Counted from the stretch's first letter, positions 48,301-57,148 are shown. The stretch: DNA of 64,000 nt from Shewanella electrodiphila (GCF_023283985.1 NZ_JAKIKU010000007.1:186001-250000); one strand, 5' to 3'. Translations and numbers: made by a program. Notes: a model not told the origin generated them from the sequence alone.

Positions 48301-50359
48301 ACGCATCGTTTGGGAAGTCGTTAAAGCTGATTACAATGCCTATGCTTCATTGGATATTGGTCTTGATGTGAATAATGATGGTGAAATTCAGTGGTACGAT
48401 GAAGCTATTTGTTACTCAAGAGTTGATAACAACGATTACTGTGCAATCAATAATCCGACCCCAGGTACATACTGGGCTTATGGTTCAAACTATAAGTTTG
48501 ACCATGAGGATTTTGATAACTTAGCGGATAATATCATTTTTGCATTAGCCATCATTGGTGATGAAGATAATGGTAATTTAACTGCTCAAGGACCTGAGAC
48601 TACCAATGGCATGGAGCCTTTCAATGTGCAATTGAACTATGACCTTGCTGATGCAGCCGAAGGTGATTTTTACTACGGCTATGTTGGTTTAGGTTCTGAT
48701 AGCTATAATGCCGACAACCTAGGTTATTTACCTGTCAAGTTGATGCATATTGGTACCGATACTATGGTTGAAGCCAGTCAGTCACAAGCCAAAGCTGGAG
48801 ATATTGTAGACTTTACCGTCTCTGTAGAGCCTAATTTATTAGGTGGTGAACGAGCACTTAACTTGAATGCAGAGCTTGCACCTGGGTTGCAGTTGCTTAG
48901 CGATTCGATTACCGTTTCTGGTCTTGAGCATTATGCAGATGACATGACTGTTGAAGGTAATAGCATTGTTATTGATACACTGCAGCCATCATCATTGGAT
49001 ACTAAGCGTCATTATGTATTCACCACCAATGAAACTGATAACACTTGTCGAGTGCCAGCTTCAATGCAGGGTGATGACGAACTCTATGTAGATATTCCAA
49101 CTCAGTATGGTTTCACAGACTTAGGACTTAGTGGGTACTCTAACCAGTATTTAACTATTCCGATGTCGCAAAGTGGTTTACCGCATGTACCTTTGTACGG
49201 TGCACAGCAAGAAATGTTGCATGACTTGCTGCAAATTTCACCATTTGGTTATGTGAAGTTTGATGAGTTACCTGACTTCTATAACTTCCATCGTGAATTT
49301 AACGATAGCTTCCAGAGCTTCCCTGACACAATAGTTGCGCCTTTGTGGCGTGGTGATGTCTATATGCCTGAAGCAAGCTTCCGTGAAGATGTTGGTGCTA
49401 CTGCTAACCTTGTTTATGGTGCGGTGATTGATGATTACTTTGTATTCCAGTGGCAAGGTGGTGAAGAAATCTATAATCGCTTTACGGGTAACCGAGCGCC
49501 GGATGCAGCAGCGTATTTTGATGTTGAAACCATAATATCTACTAAATTGGATTTTGCACCAGGACAGCATGAAATCATGTTTGGTTATAAAGCTATTCAT
49601 ACTAGCAATGATCACTTTGGTTCCATTGGTCTTCACGGTTACTACGGTGAACGTGGCACCTTTGGCCCTGTAACTGGTTGGTTAAGCGATGGGTTTGCTT
49701 TTAATGATGTTAACGACAAAGTGTCTGATGGTATGTTGGTGTGTGCCAACTACCAAGGGCCTGAAAGCTCAGGTTTGAAAGTGACTTTCTCAGCTCGTGT
49801 ATCTGCTAATGCTGTCGGTGTTGATAACGCACTAACAGTCAATAGCCAATATTCAGATTCTGAGTTAGTGACCGTGACTGAAGTGGTGAGCTCAGCGAGT
49901 AATATTCAACTAGCAAGCTTGAGTGATCATACTGTTGCTGAGAATACTGACTTAAGCCTTGATGTGGTTTATGTTGACCAAAAAGGGACTGTAAATGGTA
50001 TTCAAGTGTCAGGTGAAAATATCACTGCGGTTGCCGATGGCGATACTGTCACTATCACGCCTGATGCAGATTGGCATGGTGAAACATTAGTGACCGTGAT
50101 GGTGCACGATATGGCATATCCATCTGACAGTGCATCAACAAGCTTTATGTTAACAGTTACCTCTGATGGTATTGAAAATGGTTGTACTGACTCAGATGCA
50201 ACTAATTATGATGCCAACGCTAATACCGATGATGGTTCATGCGCCTTCCCAGTTGAACAAGTGGCTGAAGAGAAGAAGTCTTCAAGTGGTGGTAGTTTAG
50301 GCTGGTTAGCATTAGGTGGATTAGGTTTACTGGCAATTCGTCGCCGTAAAACTCATTAA
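45329..50359 (+). CDS. Large S8 (subtilisin) serine protease with GlyGly-CTERM sorting domain
   Basis: 1676 residues. After a signal peptide and an I9-type propeptide (about 85-210, TYIIQLVDSP to LPNVVSVTRE) comes a subtilisin domain: Asp246 (GVLDTGINSDHE), His334 (YNGHGSHTASTAAGN), oxyanion Asn in SASAGNS and Ser706 (SGTSMAAPHVAG). A protease-associated domain is inserted (about 510-605). The long C-terminal half holds beta-sandwich and CUB-like regions, an EGF-like CTDSDATNYDANANTDDGSC stretch, and ends KSSSGGSLGWLALGGLGLLA IRRRK: the GlyGly-CTERM tripartite signal handled by rhombosortase and type II secretion. Likely a cell-surface or secreted protease. Confidence 0.93.
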   Translation: MKFNKLHIMTLAAIYAGGVGASADSVSHSTSGSNAKPIVITDAIIKFNEDRNKDRINPEQSQQRNSNGRNVHRAVHSQTRKVDFVYEADISGEQTYIIQLVDSPVSLYQGGVAGLQATTPRINKIPAALSPQLHDKLDVKSSDVKSYVSYLKQQQENVATAILSAVGQVKQVADYQLAFNGLAIKMTQEQAERVLELPNVVSVTREIMYELHTDVGPQHIGADKFWTGEITGEEFTGQGIVVGVLDTGINSDHESFAAEGDDGYMHQLPARYDSYLGDCEQAEFESMCNDKLIGVRSYDVITDTYSDESFQPDKNWWEIDGPLRPANGEDYNGHGSHTASTAAGNVLFNKAYTLPEIGVESDGQPTDLILPRISGVAPHANVIMYQVCLPGDGSLNGITGCPGSALLAGLEDAIADGVDVINYSIGTAYGAFPWEDPMEMAFLSAREAGISVSASAGNSFDPTEANARRGAIDHLSPWLTSVAATTHPREFGVEGKMLTDFVGGEQSPLDIEGSGITDEYTGPVVLAADYGWEYEKCNDPFPADFFLNSPDGEPYAVAPIVVCKRGDIARVDKAVNVATGGAGGFILRNASANESLANDPYAIPGIQISYGEFYGDSGNDYYGLSDWLNEGSDHHLTITASTVVTKERTADMVADFSSRGHNFDNPEVMSPNLAAPGVDVYAAWADDMPFSANGIPSDYHAISGTSMAAPHVAGAMALLKQAQPSWSPAEIQSALMTTASLEGMTRSVEVYPFEGIEAAGFSDAGSGVINVARAYKAGLVLDETGDNYRAANPRNGGTVNTLNVPYFYNEACSGSCTMMRTFTATQDGSFTVDAQTMEMEGADMLELEVSPKSFSLMKGETQAILLTAKVLEVQAPGADSSSLRLLGDVTITPESTEMPIQHLPVSIRYSGKNMPENISGQIHRQQGHILSPEIMTDEIQSFNSAVNGLVKAELFDVNMQRTDVRALDSTAQARMDDGQVVTFFDVPEGTKRIVWEVVKADYNAYASLDIGLDVNNDGEIQWYDEAICYSRVDNNDYCAINNPTPGTYWAYGSNYKFDHEDFDNLADNIIFALAIIGDEDNGNLTAQGPETTNGMEPFNVQLNYDLADAAEGDFYYGYVGLGSDSYNADNLGYLPVKLMHIGTDTMVEASQSQAKAGDIVDFTVSVEPNLLGGERALNLNAELAPGLQLLSDSITVSGLEHYADDMTVEGNSIVIDTLQPSSLDTKRHYVFTTNETDNTCRVPASMQGDDELYVDIPTQYGFTDLGLSGYSNQYLTIPMSQSGLPHVPLYGAQQEMLHDLLQISPFGYVKFDELPDFYNFHREFNDSFQSFPDTIVAPLWRGDVYMPEASFREDVGATANLVYGAVIDDYFVFQWQGGEEIYNRFTGNRAPDAAAYFDVETIISTKLDFAPGQHEIMFGYKAIHTSNDHFGSIGLHGYYGERGTFGPVTGWLSDGFAFNDVNDKVSDGMLVCANYQGPESSGLKVTFSARVSANAVGVDNALTVNSQYSDSELVTVTEVVSSASNIQLASLSDHTVAENTDLSLDVVYVDQKGTVNGIQVSGENITAVADGDTVTITPDADWHGETLVTVMVHDMAYPSDSASTSFMLTVTSDGIENGCTDSDATNYDANANTDDGSCAFPVEQVAEEKKSSSGGSLGWLALGGLGLLAIRRRKTH

Positions 50360-50364
50360 GTAAT

Positions 50365-50433
50365 TAGGGCCTGTTGATCTTTCAACGTTTTTTATCTTGA
50401 ACAGAAGTTAACCTGTAAAGAGCAACAGACTCC
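50365..50433. repeat. Short decayed copy of the MITE-like repeat
   Basis: TAGGGCCTGTTGATCTTTCA at 50365 repeats the left end of the 1278-1477 element, and AAAGAGCAACAGACTCC at 50417-50433 is a degenerate inverted right end. The interior is reduced to about 30 bp. Confidence 0.6.
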
Positions 50434-50460
50434 AAGTATGTTAAGCAAACTAACCTAAAC

Positions 50461-50487
50461 AAAAGGCCTCGTGAGAGGCCTTTTTTA
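50461..50487 (+). terminator. Rho-independent terminator
   Basis: AAAAGGCCTC (50461-50470) and GAGGCCTTTT (50475-50484), loop GTGA, then TT. It can serve the protease and the convergent DUF2956 gene. Confidence 0.85.
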
Positions 50488-50515
50488 TTGAGGAAGTTAA
50501 CTTTTAACCTGAGCT

Positions 50516-50842
50516 CTATTGGCCGTTTAATAAGGCGTAGCTTAAAAAGCCAACCCAGCTAGCGACTAATAAAATCCATGGAAGTTTAGCGTTTGATGGA
50601 TGTGCAATAATGTTTTCTTCCTGCTCAGTATTTTCTTGCTGAGATTTTAGCTTTAGGCTTTGCTTACGCAGTTTGTCCCTTCCTCGGGCTTTGGCCTTTT
50701 GCTGCTTTTTGTATTCAGCAATGCCTTTTTCGATGCCTAGCGCAATTAACTTGGTTTGTTCTTTGGTTTGCGAAGGCTTTTGAGTGGCTTTTGCTACCTT
50801 CATTGCTTCATTTTGGGTTTCTTGAGAAATACTCTTTGCCAT
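50516..50842 (-). CDS. DUF2956 domain protein
   Basis: 108 residues: a helical basic Lys/Gln-rich N-terminus beginning MAKSISQETQNEAMKVAKAT, then KLIALGIEKGIAEYKKQQKA, and one C-terminal membrane helix (LPWILLVASWVGFLSYALL). The pattern matches DUF2956, a tail-anchored family in Vibrio and Shewanella with unknown function. The frame also allows a GTG codon at 50845, but the ATG at 50842 is more likely. Confidence 0.8.
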   Translation of the reverse strand: MAKSISQETQNEAMKVAKATQKPSQTKEQTKLIALGIEKGIAEYKKQQKAKARGRDKLRKQSLKLKSQQENTEQEENIIAHPSNAKLPWILLVASWVGFLSYALLNGQ

Positions 50843-50999
50843 CACTGCCTACTGTCACCATGTAAATTCTCGCTACACTATACCCAATCTTGCTACCGAA
50901 GATAAATTGTAGATTAATTATTGTTAAACCATGAGCTATCGCAATGAGTGGGTGTGCGCTTTGTCGTAAAATGGTTTTTTCAATATAAGGAATCGTTAA

Positions 51000-51275
51000 A
51001 TGTCTGACTCAATTCATGGTCGTAATGTTATTAAGTTGATGAAAGCGCAGAATACGCCACAGCCACATCAACAATGGCTTGCTCTTATGGCGCAAGAGTT
51101 TGGCGAAAATGCACAGTTTCACACATGTCGTGCTAGTGATATGACGGGTTCTCAGTTGGTTGATTTGTTTATCAGCAACGGCCGTTTAACTGAAACTGAA
51201 ACTGGCTTTGAGATCAATCAATGTGGTCATTGTGCGGGTAAAGAGCATGGTGAAGAGACTCACTCACACGATTAA
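51000..51275 (+). CDS. yecH: YecH family metal-binding protein
   Basis: 91 residues. MSDSIHGRNVIKLMKAQNTP, then FGENAQFHTCRASDMTGSQL and the Cys/His-rich end INQCGHCAGKEHGEETHSHD. The YecH (DUF2492) family has exactly this layout: a HGRxVxxLM start, HTCS/R motif and C-terminal metal ligands. It is small and cytosolic, with a His-rich tail that could bind iron, zinc or nickel. A terminator follows. Confidence 0.85.
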   Translation: MSDSIHGRNVIKLMKAQNTPQPHQQWLALMAQEFGENAQFHTCRASDMTGSQLVDLFISNGRLTETETGFEINQCGHCAGKEHGEETHSHD

Positions 51276-51305
51276 ATGAGACAGAATTCAGTTTTGATTA
51301 TTCAT

Positions 51306-51334
51306 AAAAGCCAGTCTCTGACTGGTTTTTTTAT
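51306..51334 (+). terminator. Rho-independent terminator after yecH
   Basis: AAAGCCAGTC pairs with GACTGGTTTT (one G-T pair), loop TCT, followed by a T-tract ending at 51332. Confidence 0.75.
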
Positions 51335-51491
51335 GGGGGTAAATAATGTAACTGGATTCTTTAATCGTGACAAATGCGCTGTCTTAATGAGATATATTGT
51401 CATAGCACTAAAGCATTTTTTAATTAAGACATTGATGAATTACCTATCACCTGCTTAAATTGTAAACAACATAGGATGCAGGAAATCATGG

Positions 51492-54257
51492 ATGAACAAA
51501 CTTAACAGTCACCCCATTAGTCGTCGCAGTTTTATTAAAACTATCGCTGGTGGCGCTGCCGTCAGTTTTACTATTTCAAGCCTTCCCATCTCTTTGCTTG
51601 CTGCAGAATCCCCACCTTTAACCGATATTTCCCCTGAGCCAGCATGGGCACCTGAGCCTGGTGTTGCGCAATGGCGGATCGATGGTAAGCCAAAAGTCAT
51701 GGGGCAAAAGATATATGCTCGTGATTTTCGTGCTCGCGATTTAGCGGAATATGGCTGGCCATATCAAGCTGAAGAAAGGGTGATGTATGCCCTAAGAACC
51801 AATCGGATAAATACGATTGTAATGGATTATCAGCTTTCAATGCTCCCAGCCGAATTACAACCCATTACCATTATTGATGCGCACAAACTGGTTGAAGATA
51901 AAGTGGATATTAGTTGTGATATGAAAAAGCCATTTTTTGTGTGTGCCAAAAATAGGAACAAGAGTAAGAGTAAGTGTAAGAGTAGGCATGTTGCTGATTA
52001 TTACGGCCAGCCTGTAGCTTTGCTAATTTTTGCAAATTTTGATGTCTATCGCCGTGCTAAAAAAATCCTGCAATTTAATCAAGATACTATTATTTATGGT
52101 GATACAGTTACTCCACTTCAGCCGAGTATTTATGGTAACTCTTATGAATATGTAAAAGGCTCATTGAATGATAATCCCTTCAATGTGGTACATGATGAGC
52201 CTGAGTACTATAAAAGTCACAGTCCTTTAGTAAAGAGCAACATTAATTCTGCCATTGAGGTTAACACTGCCTCTGGAGTGTGGCAGCAATATTCTGCTAA
52301 TTATGTCACTCAAGTTATGGATCCTATGTTCATGGAGCCTGAGGCTGGTTTAGCTTGGTATGACAAGCAATCCTCTCGTCTGCACTTATTACTCGGTACT
52401 CAATCACCCACAGGGGATATATCTGGAGCAGCAGAAATATTTCGAAATGCAAAATGTACCCATAATGTCAGTGAAGTAGATTTGATTGCTTGCTATCCAG
52501 GAGGAGGATTTGGTGGGCGTGATAGCTCTTACTTTACCATGTATTTAGCCATGGCAGCGCCCTATGCTAATGGCTATCCATTGCGCTGGGCACAAGACAG
52601 ATTTGAGCAATTTCAAGTCGGGTTAAAACGTCATCATACTGAATTTACAGAAAATTTATGTATTGATGATAATGGCCTTATTCAAGCTGTTACTGCGAGT
52701 TTTACATTAAATGGGGGAGGAAGAAAAAACTTAAGCCCTTATGTTGCTGAACTTGCAGCGTTAAGTGTCTGTAATGCATATAATATCCCGCAAATCATCG
52801 CTTATGGTGAAGCTCTAGATACACCTGATTTAATTGGCGGGTCGCAACGTGGGTTTGGTGGACCACAAGCCTTTATTGCTTTAGAAACCTTATTGGATCA
52901 GGCTGCAGAAGATACAGGTCGAGACCCTTTCACTCTCCGCCGTTTAAACTTGCTTGATAATCAGAGCACTACGGTAACAGGTGCACCTATTCAGCAAGAT
53001 TTACAATTACCCCAAATTCTTGATGCATTAGAAGCTCAGCCATTGTGGACTAACCGTGAGGCAACAAAGCAACAGTTTGCCACTCAAGGGCTTAAATATG
53101 GTGTGGGGTTAGCGTTAGCAAACGAAGCGTATGGTACCGGTGGTGATGGTATGTTTGGCGCTGTGATGATTAACCCTGATGGCAGCATTACTGTTCGCAC
53201 CCCCTATATCGATATGGGTAATGGCGCAGCCACGGCGCTTGGCTTAGCACCATCTGTTTGGTTAGGGAAAAATGCCAGTAATATTATGATGGGCGATGCT
53301 GGATTTTTTAATAATCTTGGCTTAACGAAGATAGATGCTTACCCTTCTTGCGAACCATCAGATGTTCAAGATGACCCTGCGAAACAAGTGGCACAGTTAT
53401 CGGGTTCATCAAGTGCTTGTCTTGGGGCTTTTTACCAATACCATGCCGTATCATATGCGGGGCTAAGTCTACTTATAGGCTCTGTTATCCCGGCTTTACA
53501 GCAGCTTTGGCAAACACAAGTGGACTATAAACTGTTAGCTTTCTCCCAAGGAAGTATCAGTCTAGAAGGGTTTCCTGCTATTGAATGGAGCCAGATTGTT
53601 GAAGTAATTTTTAGTCAGCAACTACCCAATAGCGCTGCCGTTCATGCCAGCTTTGTTGGCGAGTTCGTCAATGCTGACTTTAGCTTTTCTTCATCAAGCC
53701 AAAATCCAATCACTCTGCCTTTAGACTATATTGCCCTTGGCACCTCGCCTAATGCTTTACAGACTGTCACTCGAACTAATATGACTACACTACCAAAGGT
53801 TAATTCACGTTATGGGCGTAGCACTTACGCACCTAGTGGGGCATTAATTGCGGTATCTGTCGATCCTAACACTGGTTATGTTGTTGTTGAAGATTGTATT
53901 ACAGCGTTGAGTGCAGGTGTGCAACATTGCCCGCAATTGGTGAGTGGCCAATCTCAAGGTGGTGTTGCAATGGCAATGGGTTATGTACTGTCTGAAGACT
54001 GCCCTTTAAGTCCTGAAGGACCAGGTGCTGGCAATTGGAATTTAGATAAATATAAGCTAATGAAAATGGGTAATGTACCTTTAAATCAACAGTTGCTGGT
54101 TATGCCTCCTGCCGATAATGAAGCGACTGCGCGGGGGATTGCTGAGGCTGTAATGTGTCCAATTCCTCCAGCTATTCTCAACGCATTAGCGATGGCAACT
54201 CAACATCGTTTTACACAGTTACCTGTAACGCCAGCGGCAATAAGGACGGCAATCTAA
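51492..54257 (+). CDS. Molybdenum hydroxylase large subunit (xanthine dehydrogenase/aldehyde oxidase type)
   Basis: 921 residues with a Tat leader (SRRSFIKTIAGGAA near residues 10-24). The molybdopterin-binding fold is visible in GGGFGGRDSSYFTMYLAMAA, GGSQRGFGGPQAFIALETLL and the C-terminal ARGIAEAVMCPIPPAILNAL, which carries the expected active-site Glu. It resembles isoquinoline oxidoreductase/nicotinate-type (IorB/NicB) periplasmic enzymes rather than cytosolic XdhB. Between residues about 155 and 165 lies a Lys/Ser-rich stretch from a hexanucleotide repeat. It overlaps the [2Fe-2S] gene by one base. Substrate unknown. Confidence 0.88.
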   Translation: MNKLNSHPISRRSFIKTIAGGAAVSFTISSLPISLLAAESPPLTDISPEPAWAPEPGVAQWRIDGKPKVMGQKIYARDFRARDLAEYGWPYQAEERVMYALRTNRINTIVMDYQLSMLPAELQPITIIDAHKLVEDKVDISCDMKKPFFVCAKNRNKSKSKCKSRHVADYYGQPVALLIFANFDVYRRAKKILQFNQDTIIYGDTVTPLQPSIYGNSYEYVKGSLNDNPFNVVHDEPEYYKSHSPLVKSNINSAIEVNTASGVWQQYSANYVTQVMDPMFMEPEAGLAWYDKQSSRLHLLLGTQSPTGDISGAAEIFRNAKCTHNVSEVDLIACYPGGGFGGRDSSYFTMYLAMAAPYANGYPLRWAQDRFEQFQVGLKRHHTEFTENLCIDDNGLIQAVTASFTLNGGGRKNLSPYVAELAALSVCNAYNIPQIIAYGEALDTPDLIGGSQRGFGGPQAFIALETLLDQAAEDTGRDPFTLRRLNLLDNQSTTVTGAPIQQDLQLPQILDALEAQPLWTNREATKQQFATQGLKYGVGLALANEAYGTGGDGMFGAVMINPDGSITVRTPYIDMGNGAATALGLAPSVWLGKNASNIMMGDAGFFNNLGLTKIDAYPSCEPSDVQDDPAKQVAQLSGSSSACLGAFYQYHAVSYAGLSLLIGSVIPALQQLWQTQVDYKLLAFSQGSISLEGFPAIEWSQIVEVIFSQQLPNSAAVHASFVGEFVNADFSFSSSSQNPITLPLDYIALGTSPNALQTVTRTNMTTLPKVNSRYGRSTYAPSGALIAVSVDPNTGYVVVEDCITALSAGVQHCPQLVSGQSQGGVAMAMGYVLSEDCPLSPEGPGAGNWNLDKYKLMKMGNVPLNQQLLVMPPADNEATARGIAEAVMCPIPPAILNALAMATQHRFTQLPVTPAAIRTAI
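51960..51985. repeat. Hexanucleotide microsatellite inside the large-subunit gene
   Basis: Repeated AGTAAG/TGTAAG units encode NKSKSKCKSR in a molybdenum hydroxylase subunit. The tract is in frame, so length changes of whole units would not shift the frame. Confidence 0.6.
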
Positions 54258-54781
54258 TGGATAATTTACGGATTTCTTTTGTGGTAAATGGTGAGGAAAC
54301 TGAAGCGCCTACTACTGATGGTGATATGGCTTTAGTTGATTATCTACATGAACGACTAGGGTTAACTGGGACTAAATTTTGTTGTGGTATAGGAGAGTGC
54401 AGAGCGTGTACTGTTGCCACTAGAAATGGCCCTAACGCAGCAATGCAAACGACTTTATCTTGTTCAACTCCGGTTGATAGTTTGACAGGCTTAGAAATTT
54501 TTACTGTAGAAGGATTACAACAAGGAGATGAATTGTTACCTCTTCAGCAAGCTTTTTTAAGGCACTTTTCTTTTCAATGTGGCTATTGTACTCCTGGATT
54601 TTTGATGGCCACCTGGGTGTTATTGCAGAAGTTACAGCTTTCTCCCATTTCAGAGAATGAGCTGGATGATGCCATAGAGCAGGGTGTTGGCCGCAATATT
54701 TGTCGCTGTAGTGGCTATGTTAGATATTATCAAGCAATCAGAGAATTAGCGTTGCCTTTAACGAGGGAGCACTTGTCATGA
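54257..54781 (+). CDS. [2Fe-2S] small subunit of the molybdenum hydroxylase
   Basis: 174 residues from the ATG at 54257, which shares its first base with the large-subunit stop (TAATG) and has AAGGA upstream; the frame is open further upstream inside the large-subunit gene. Two clusters are visible: the plant-type GTKFCCGIGECRACTV with a later Cys in LSCSTP, and the helical-domain QCGYCTPGF with CRCSGY. This is the XdhC/IorA-type subunit. Without a Tat leader it would be exported together with its Tat-targeted partner. No FAD subunit is present in the operon. Confidence 0.92.
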   Translation: MDNLRISFVVNGEETEAPTTDGDMALVDYLHERLGLTGTKFCCGIGECRACTVATRNGPNAAMQTTLSCSTPVDSLTGLEIFTVEGLQQGDELLPLQQAFLRHFSFQCGYCTPGFLMATWVLLQKLQLSPISENELDDAIEQGVGRNICRCSGYVRYYQAIRELALPLTREHLS

Positions 54782-55863
54782 AGGGGGATAAACGATTTTT
54801 ACCAGCTTGGTTATTTTATATTTGCCACTCAATATGTGTTTTAGCCTTGATTGGCTGTGATAGCTTGGGTACATCATCTCAGCAGAAGCAGAGTTCAGTG
54901 ATTGATGAAGTGGTTATTGTAGAGCCAAACCAATCGATTATTGAGTATGGCCAACAGTGCGCAAACTTGGTTGCTGAGGTGCCAGCATTTGATTGTAATG
55001 ACGGGGTTGATGTGCCAATTACAGTTGATGGGAAAATACCAGAATATCAAGGGTATACGCAAAATGTGGTTTGCGACCGTCCTGCATTATTGCCTTATGG
55101 TGAAGGCACTTTTGGCCAGTGTACTCCTTATTCTAAGGTGTTAGATTTATCAAATAAGACAACTCAAATATCTGCTTTTTGTCGCCGAAAATACCTTCGA
55201 CCCGATGATAGTCCGTTATATGACGAAGTTGACGTCATTTTGCATAGTACCACTACAGGTGATACGTGTTGGTTTCATGCTGAAGCCCCTTCTGGAACAA
55301 GTGCCGGATTTGATGCTTCAAGGGTACCACCACCTAATGAAGTCAGTCCTCCTCCAGGGCATGTTGATGCAATGACTTTTTGGTGGAAGCCGCTTGATAC
55401 AGTGAGCAAGAATTGTGGTGGTTGTCATGATGCAGATCCGTTTATGTATAGTCCATATATAGGGCAGGTTTGGCAACATGTGCCGGTTGATCCATTCGGA
55501 CCATATAATAATGCGATTGGTGATTTTGCTCTGTGGCCAACGTCTTCAAGCATTGAAACCGAGGGAAATACCTGTACCACTTGTCATCGGATTGGTAATT
55601 TAGGGAGTTGTGTTAATGTCGATCTTGAAACGGGACAAACATTCCCTGGTAATATTCAAGTCGCCTCTGGAATGGCATTACCTGTTAAGGGAGGGGATCT
55701 ATTAGCGAACCAGTATCCTTTGAGTACTTGGATGCCGATTAATAATTTCCATAGCCAAGCGTTTTGGCAACAGGTATACAGTCCTTCAGTATCAGCTTTG
55801 TTGTCATGCTGCGATAATCCTCAGCAACTTCAGTGTCAATTAATTCCAATAACAGGTAGTTGA
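54778..55863 (+). CDS. Di-haem cytochrome c lipoprotein, likely electron acceptor
   Basis: 361 residues, overlapping the small-subunit stop by ATGA. The N-terminus has a lipobox (VLALIGC, Cys27). Two haem-binding motifs are visible: CGGCH at 213-217 and CTTCH at 266-270. The rest is Cys-rich without other CxxCH sites. In IorAB- and NicAB-type hydroxylases, cytochrome c takes the electrons; here a membrane-anchored cytochrome is encoded as the third gene, so it probably carries electrons from the hydroxylase to the respiratory chain. A terminator follows. Confidence 0.82.
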   Translation: MKGDKRFLPAWLFYICHSICVLALIGCDSLGTSSQQKQSSVIDEVVIVEPNQSIIEYGQQCANLVAEVPAFDCNDGVDVPITVDGKIPEYQGYTQNVVCDRPALLPYGEGTFGQCTPYSKVLDLSNKTTQISAFCRRKYLRPDDSPLYDEVDVILHSTTTGDTCWFHAEAPSGTSAGFDASRVPPPNEVSPPPGHVDAMTFWWKPLDTVSKNCGGCHDADPFMYSPYIGQVWQHVPVDPFGPYNNAIGDFALWPTSSSIETEGNTCTTCHRIGNLGSCVNVDLETGQTFPGNIQVASGMALPVKGGDLLANQYPLSTWMPINNFHSQAFWQQVYSPSVSALLSCCDNPQQLQCQLIPITGS

Positions 55864-55880
55864 ATGAACTGATGCCATAA

Positions 55881-55912
55881 AAAAACGCCACTATTGAGTG
55901 GCGTTTTTTATC
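55881..55912. terminator. Bidirectional rho-independent terminator
   Basis: AAAAACGCCACT (55881-55892) pairs with AGTGGCGTTTTT (55897-55908), 12-bp stem, loop ATTG. Serves the cytochrome gene and convergent gltS. Confidence 0.88.
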
Positions 55913-55924
55913 ACAGGTGACGGC

Positions 55925-57148
55925 TTAGCCTATCACGCTTAAATAGCCTTGCAAGATTATGGCATTAACAATATCAATAAAGAACGCGCCTACAATTGGC
56001 ACTACCATAAAGGCTTGTGGAGAAGGGCCTGTTCTTGATACTAATGCACCCATATTCATTACTGCGGTTGGTGTTGCTCCCATACCAAACCCACAGTGAC
56101 CACCTGCCATTACCGCGGCATCATAATTGCTACCCATCAACCTAAATGTCACGAAATAAGCAAAAAATGCCAGGATAATACCTTGAGTCAGCAAGATGAT
56201 TAGTAATGGGATTGCAAGGTCAAAAATTTCCCATAACTTTAAATTCATCAATGCCATAGATAAAAATAAGGCCAATGACACTGTGCCTAATATATCAACA
56301 CTTTCTTTATTGATTTTAAATCCACGGGTTAACTCAGTGATGTTAGTGATAACAACACCTAAGAATAATGCATACACAAAGTCAGGCATTTTAAGCCAAG
56401 TGAGCCCTGATTCATGTACAAAGCTGCCAAACCACTTAGCACCTGCAACACAAAGCAATAATGTAAACAAGGTTTCTAATATACGTTTTGCAGTGACTCT
56501 GTCTTCTTCTAATTGGTCATAGGTGACCAAATCAGGATGATCTTTATGATGATTACCACCAACACCATAAGATGACACTAAGTTGTTCTTATTAATTAAG
56601 CGCTGCGCGACTGGCCCGCCAATAATACCGCCCATAACAAGACCGAAAGTTGCAGCAGCCATGGCAAATTCAAGCGTATTAATGCCGTAAGAGTCTTGGA
56701 ATGTTTGCGCCCATGCTGCACCAGTACCATGTCCACCAGAGAGAGTAATAGAACCAGCAATAAGCCCCATTATTGGTTCTAAACCGAGTGCTGAGGCCAT
56801 GCCTACACCGACACCGTTTTGAATAATAATGTAGAGAGAAGCAATACCTAAAAATAAAAAGACTTTACTGCCACCCTTGAGCAACAGCTTATAGCTGGCC
56901 GCTAACCCAACCGAACTGAAAAACATCAGCATTAAGGTATTCTGCATCGATAAACTAAACTGCAGACTGACATTATTAAAATGCAAAACCGTGATGATTC
57001 CAGCGACAATCAAGCCACCTACAATAGGTTCTGGAATATTGTATTTTCTGAAAACGGCAACGTGACGGTTAACGCTATGGCCGATGAATAAAACTAAAAT
57101 CGCGATAAGAAACGATTCAAGCTCTCCAATTGAGTAGACTGTATTCAT
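55925..57148 (-). CDS. gltS: Sodium/glutamate symporter GltS
   Basis: 407 residues with about ten to twelve membrane helices in two inverted halves. Recognisable parts: LVLFIGHSVNRHVAVFRKYN with IPEPIVGGLIVAG, the conserved GSITLSGGHGTGAAWAQTF, and the second-half AGGHCGFGMGATPTAVMNMG. These match GltS, which imports glutamate with sodium. Length and spacing are normal. GAGGAG precedes the ATG. Single gene. Confidence 0.93.
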   Translation of the reverse strand: MNTVYSIGELESFLIAILVLFIGHSVNRHVAVFRKYNIPEPIVGGLIVAGIITVLHFNNVSLQFSLSMQNTLMLMFFSSVGLAASYKLLLKGGSKVFLFLGIASLYIIIQNGVGVGMASALGLEPIMGLIAGSITLSGGHGTGAAWAQTFQDSYGINTLEFAMAAATFGLVMGGIIGGPVAQRLINKNNLVSSYGVGGNHHKDHPDLVTYDQLEEDRVTAKRILETLFTLLLCVAGAKWFGSFVHESGLTWLKMPDFVYALFLGVVITNITELTRGFKINKESVDILGTVSLALFLSMALMNLKLWEIFDLAIPLLIILLTQGIILAFFAYFVTFRLMGSNYDAAVMAGGHCGFGMGATPTAVMNMGALVSRTGPSPQAFMVVPIVGAFFIDIVNAIILQGYLSVIG

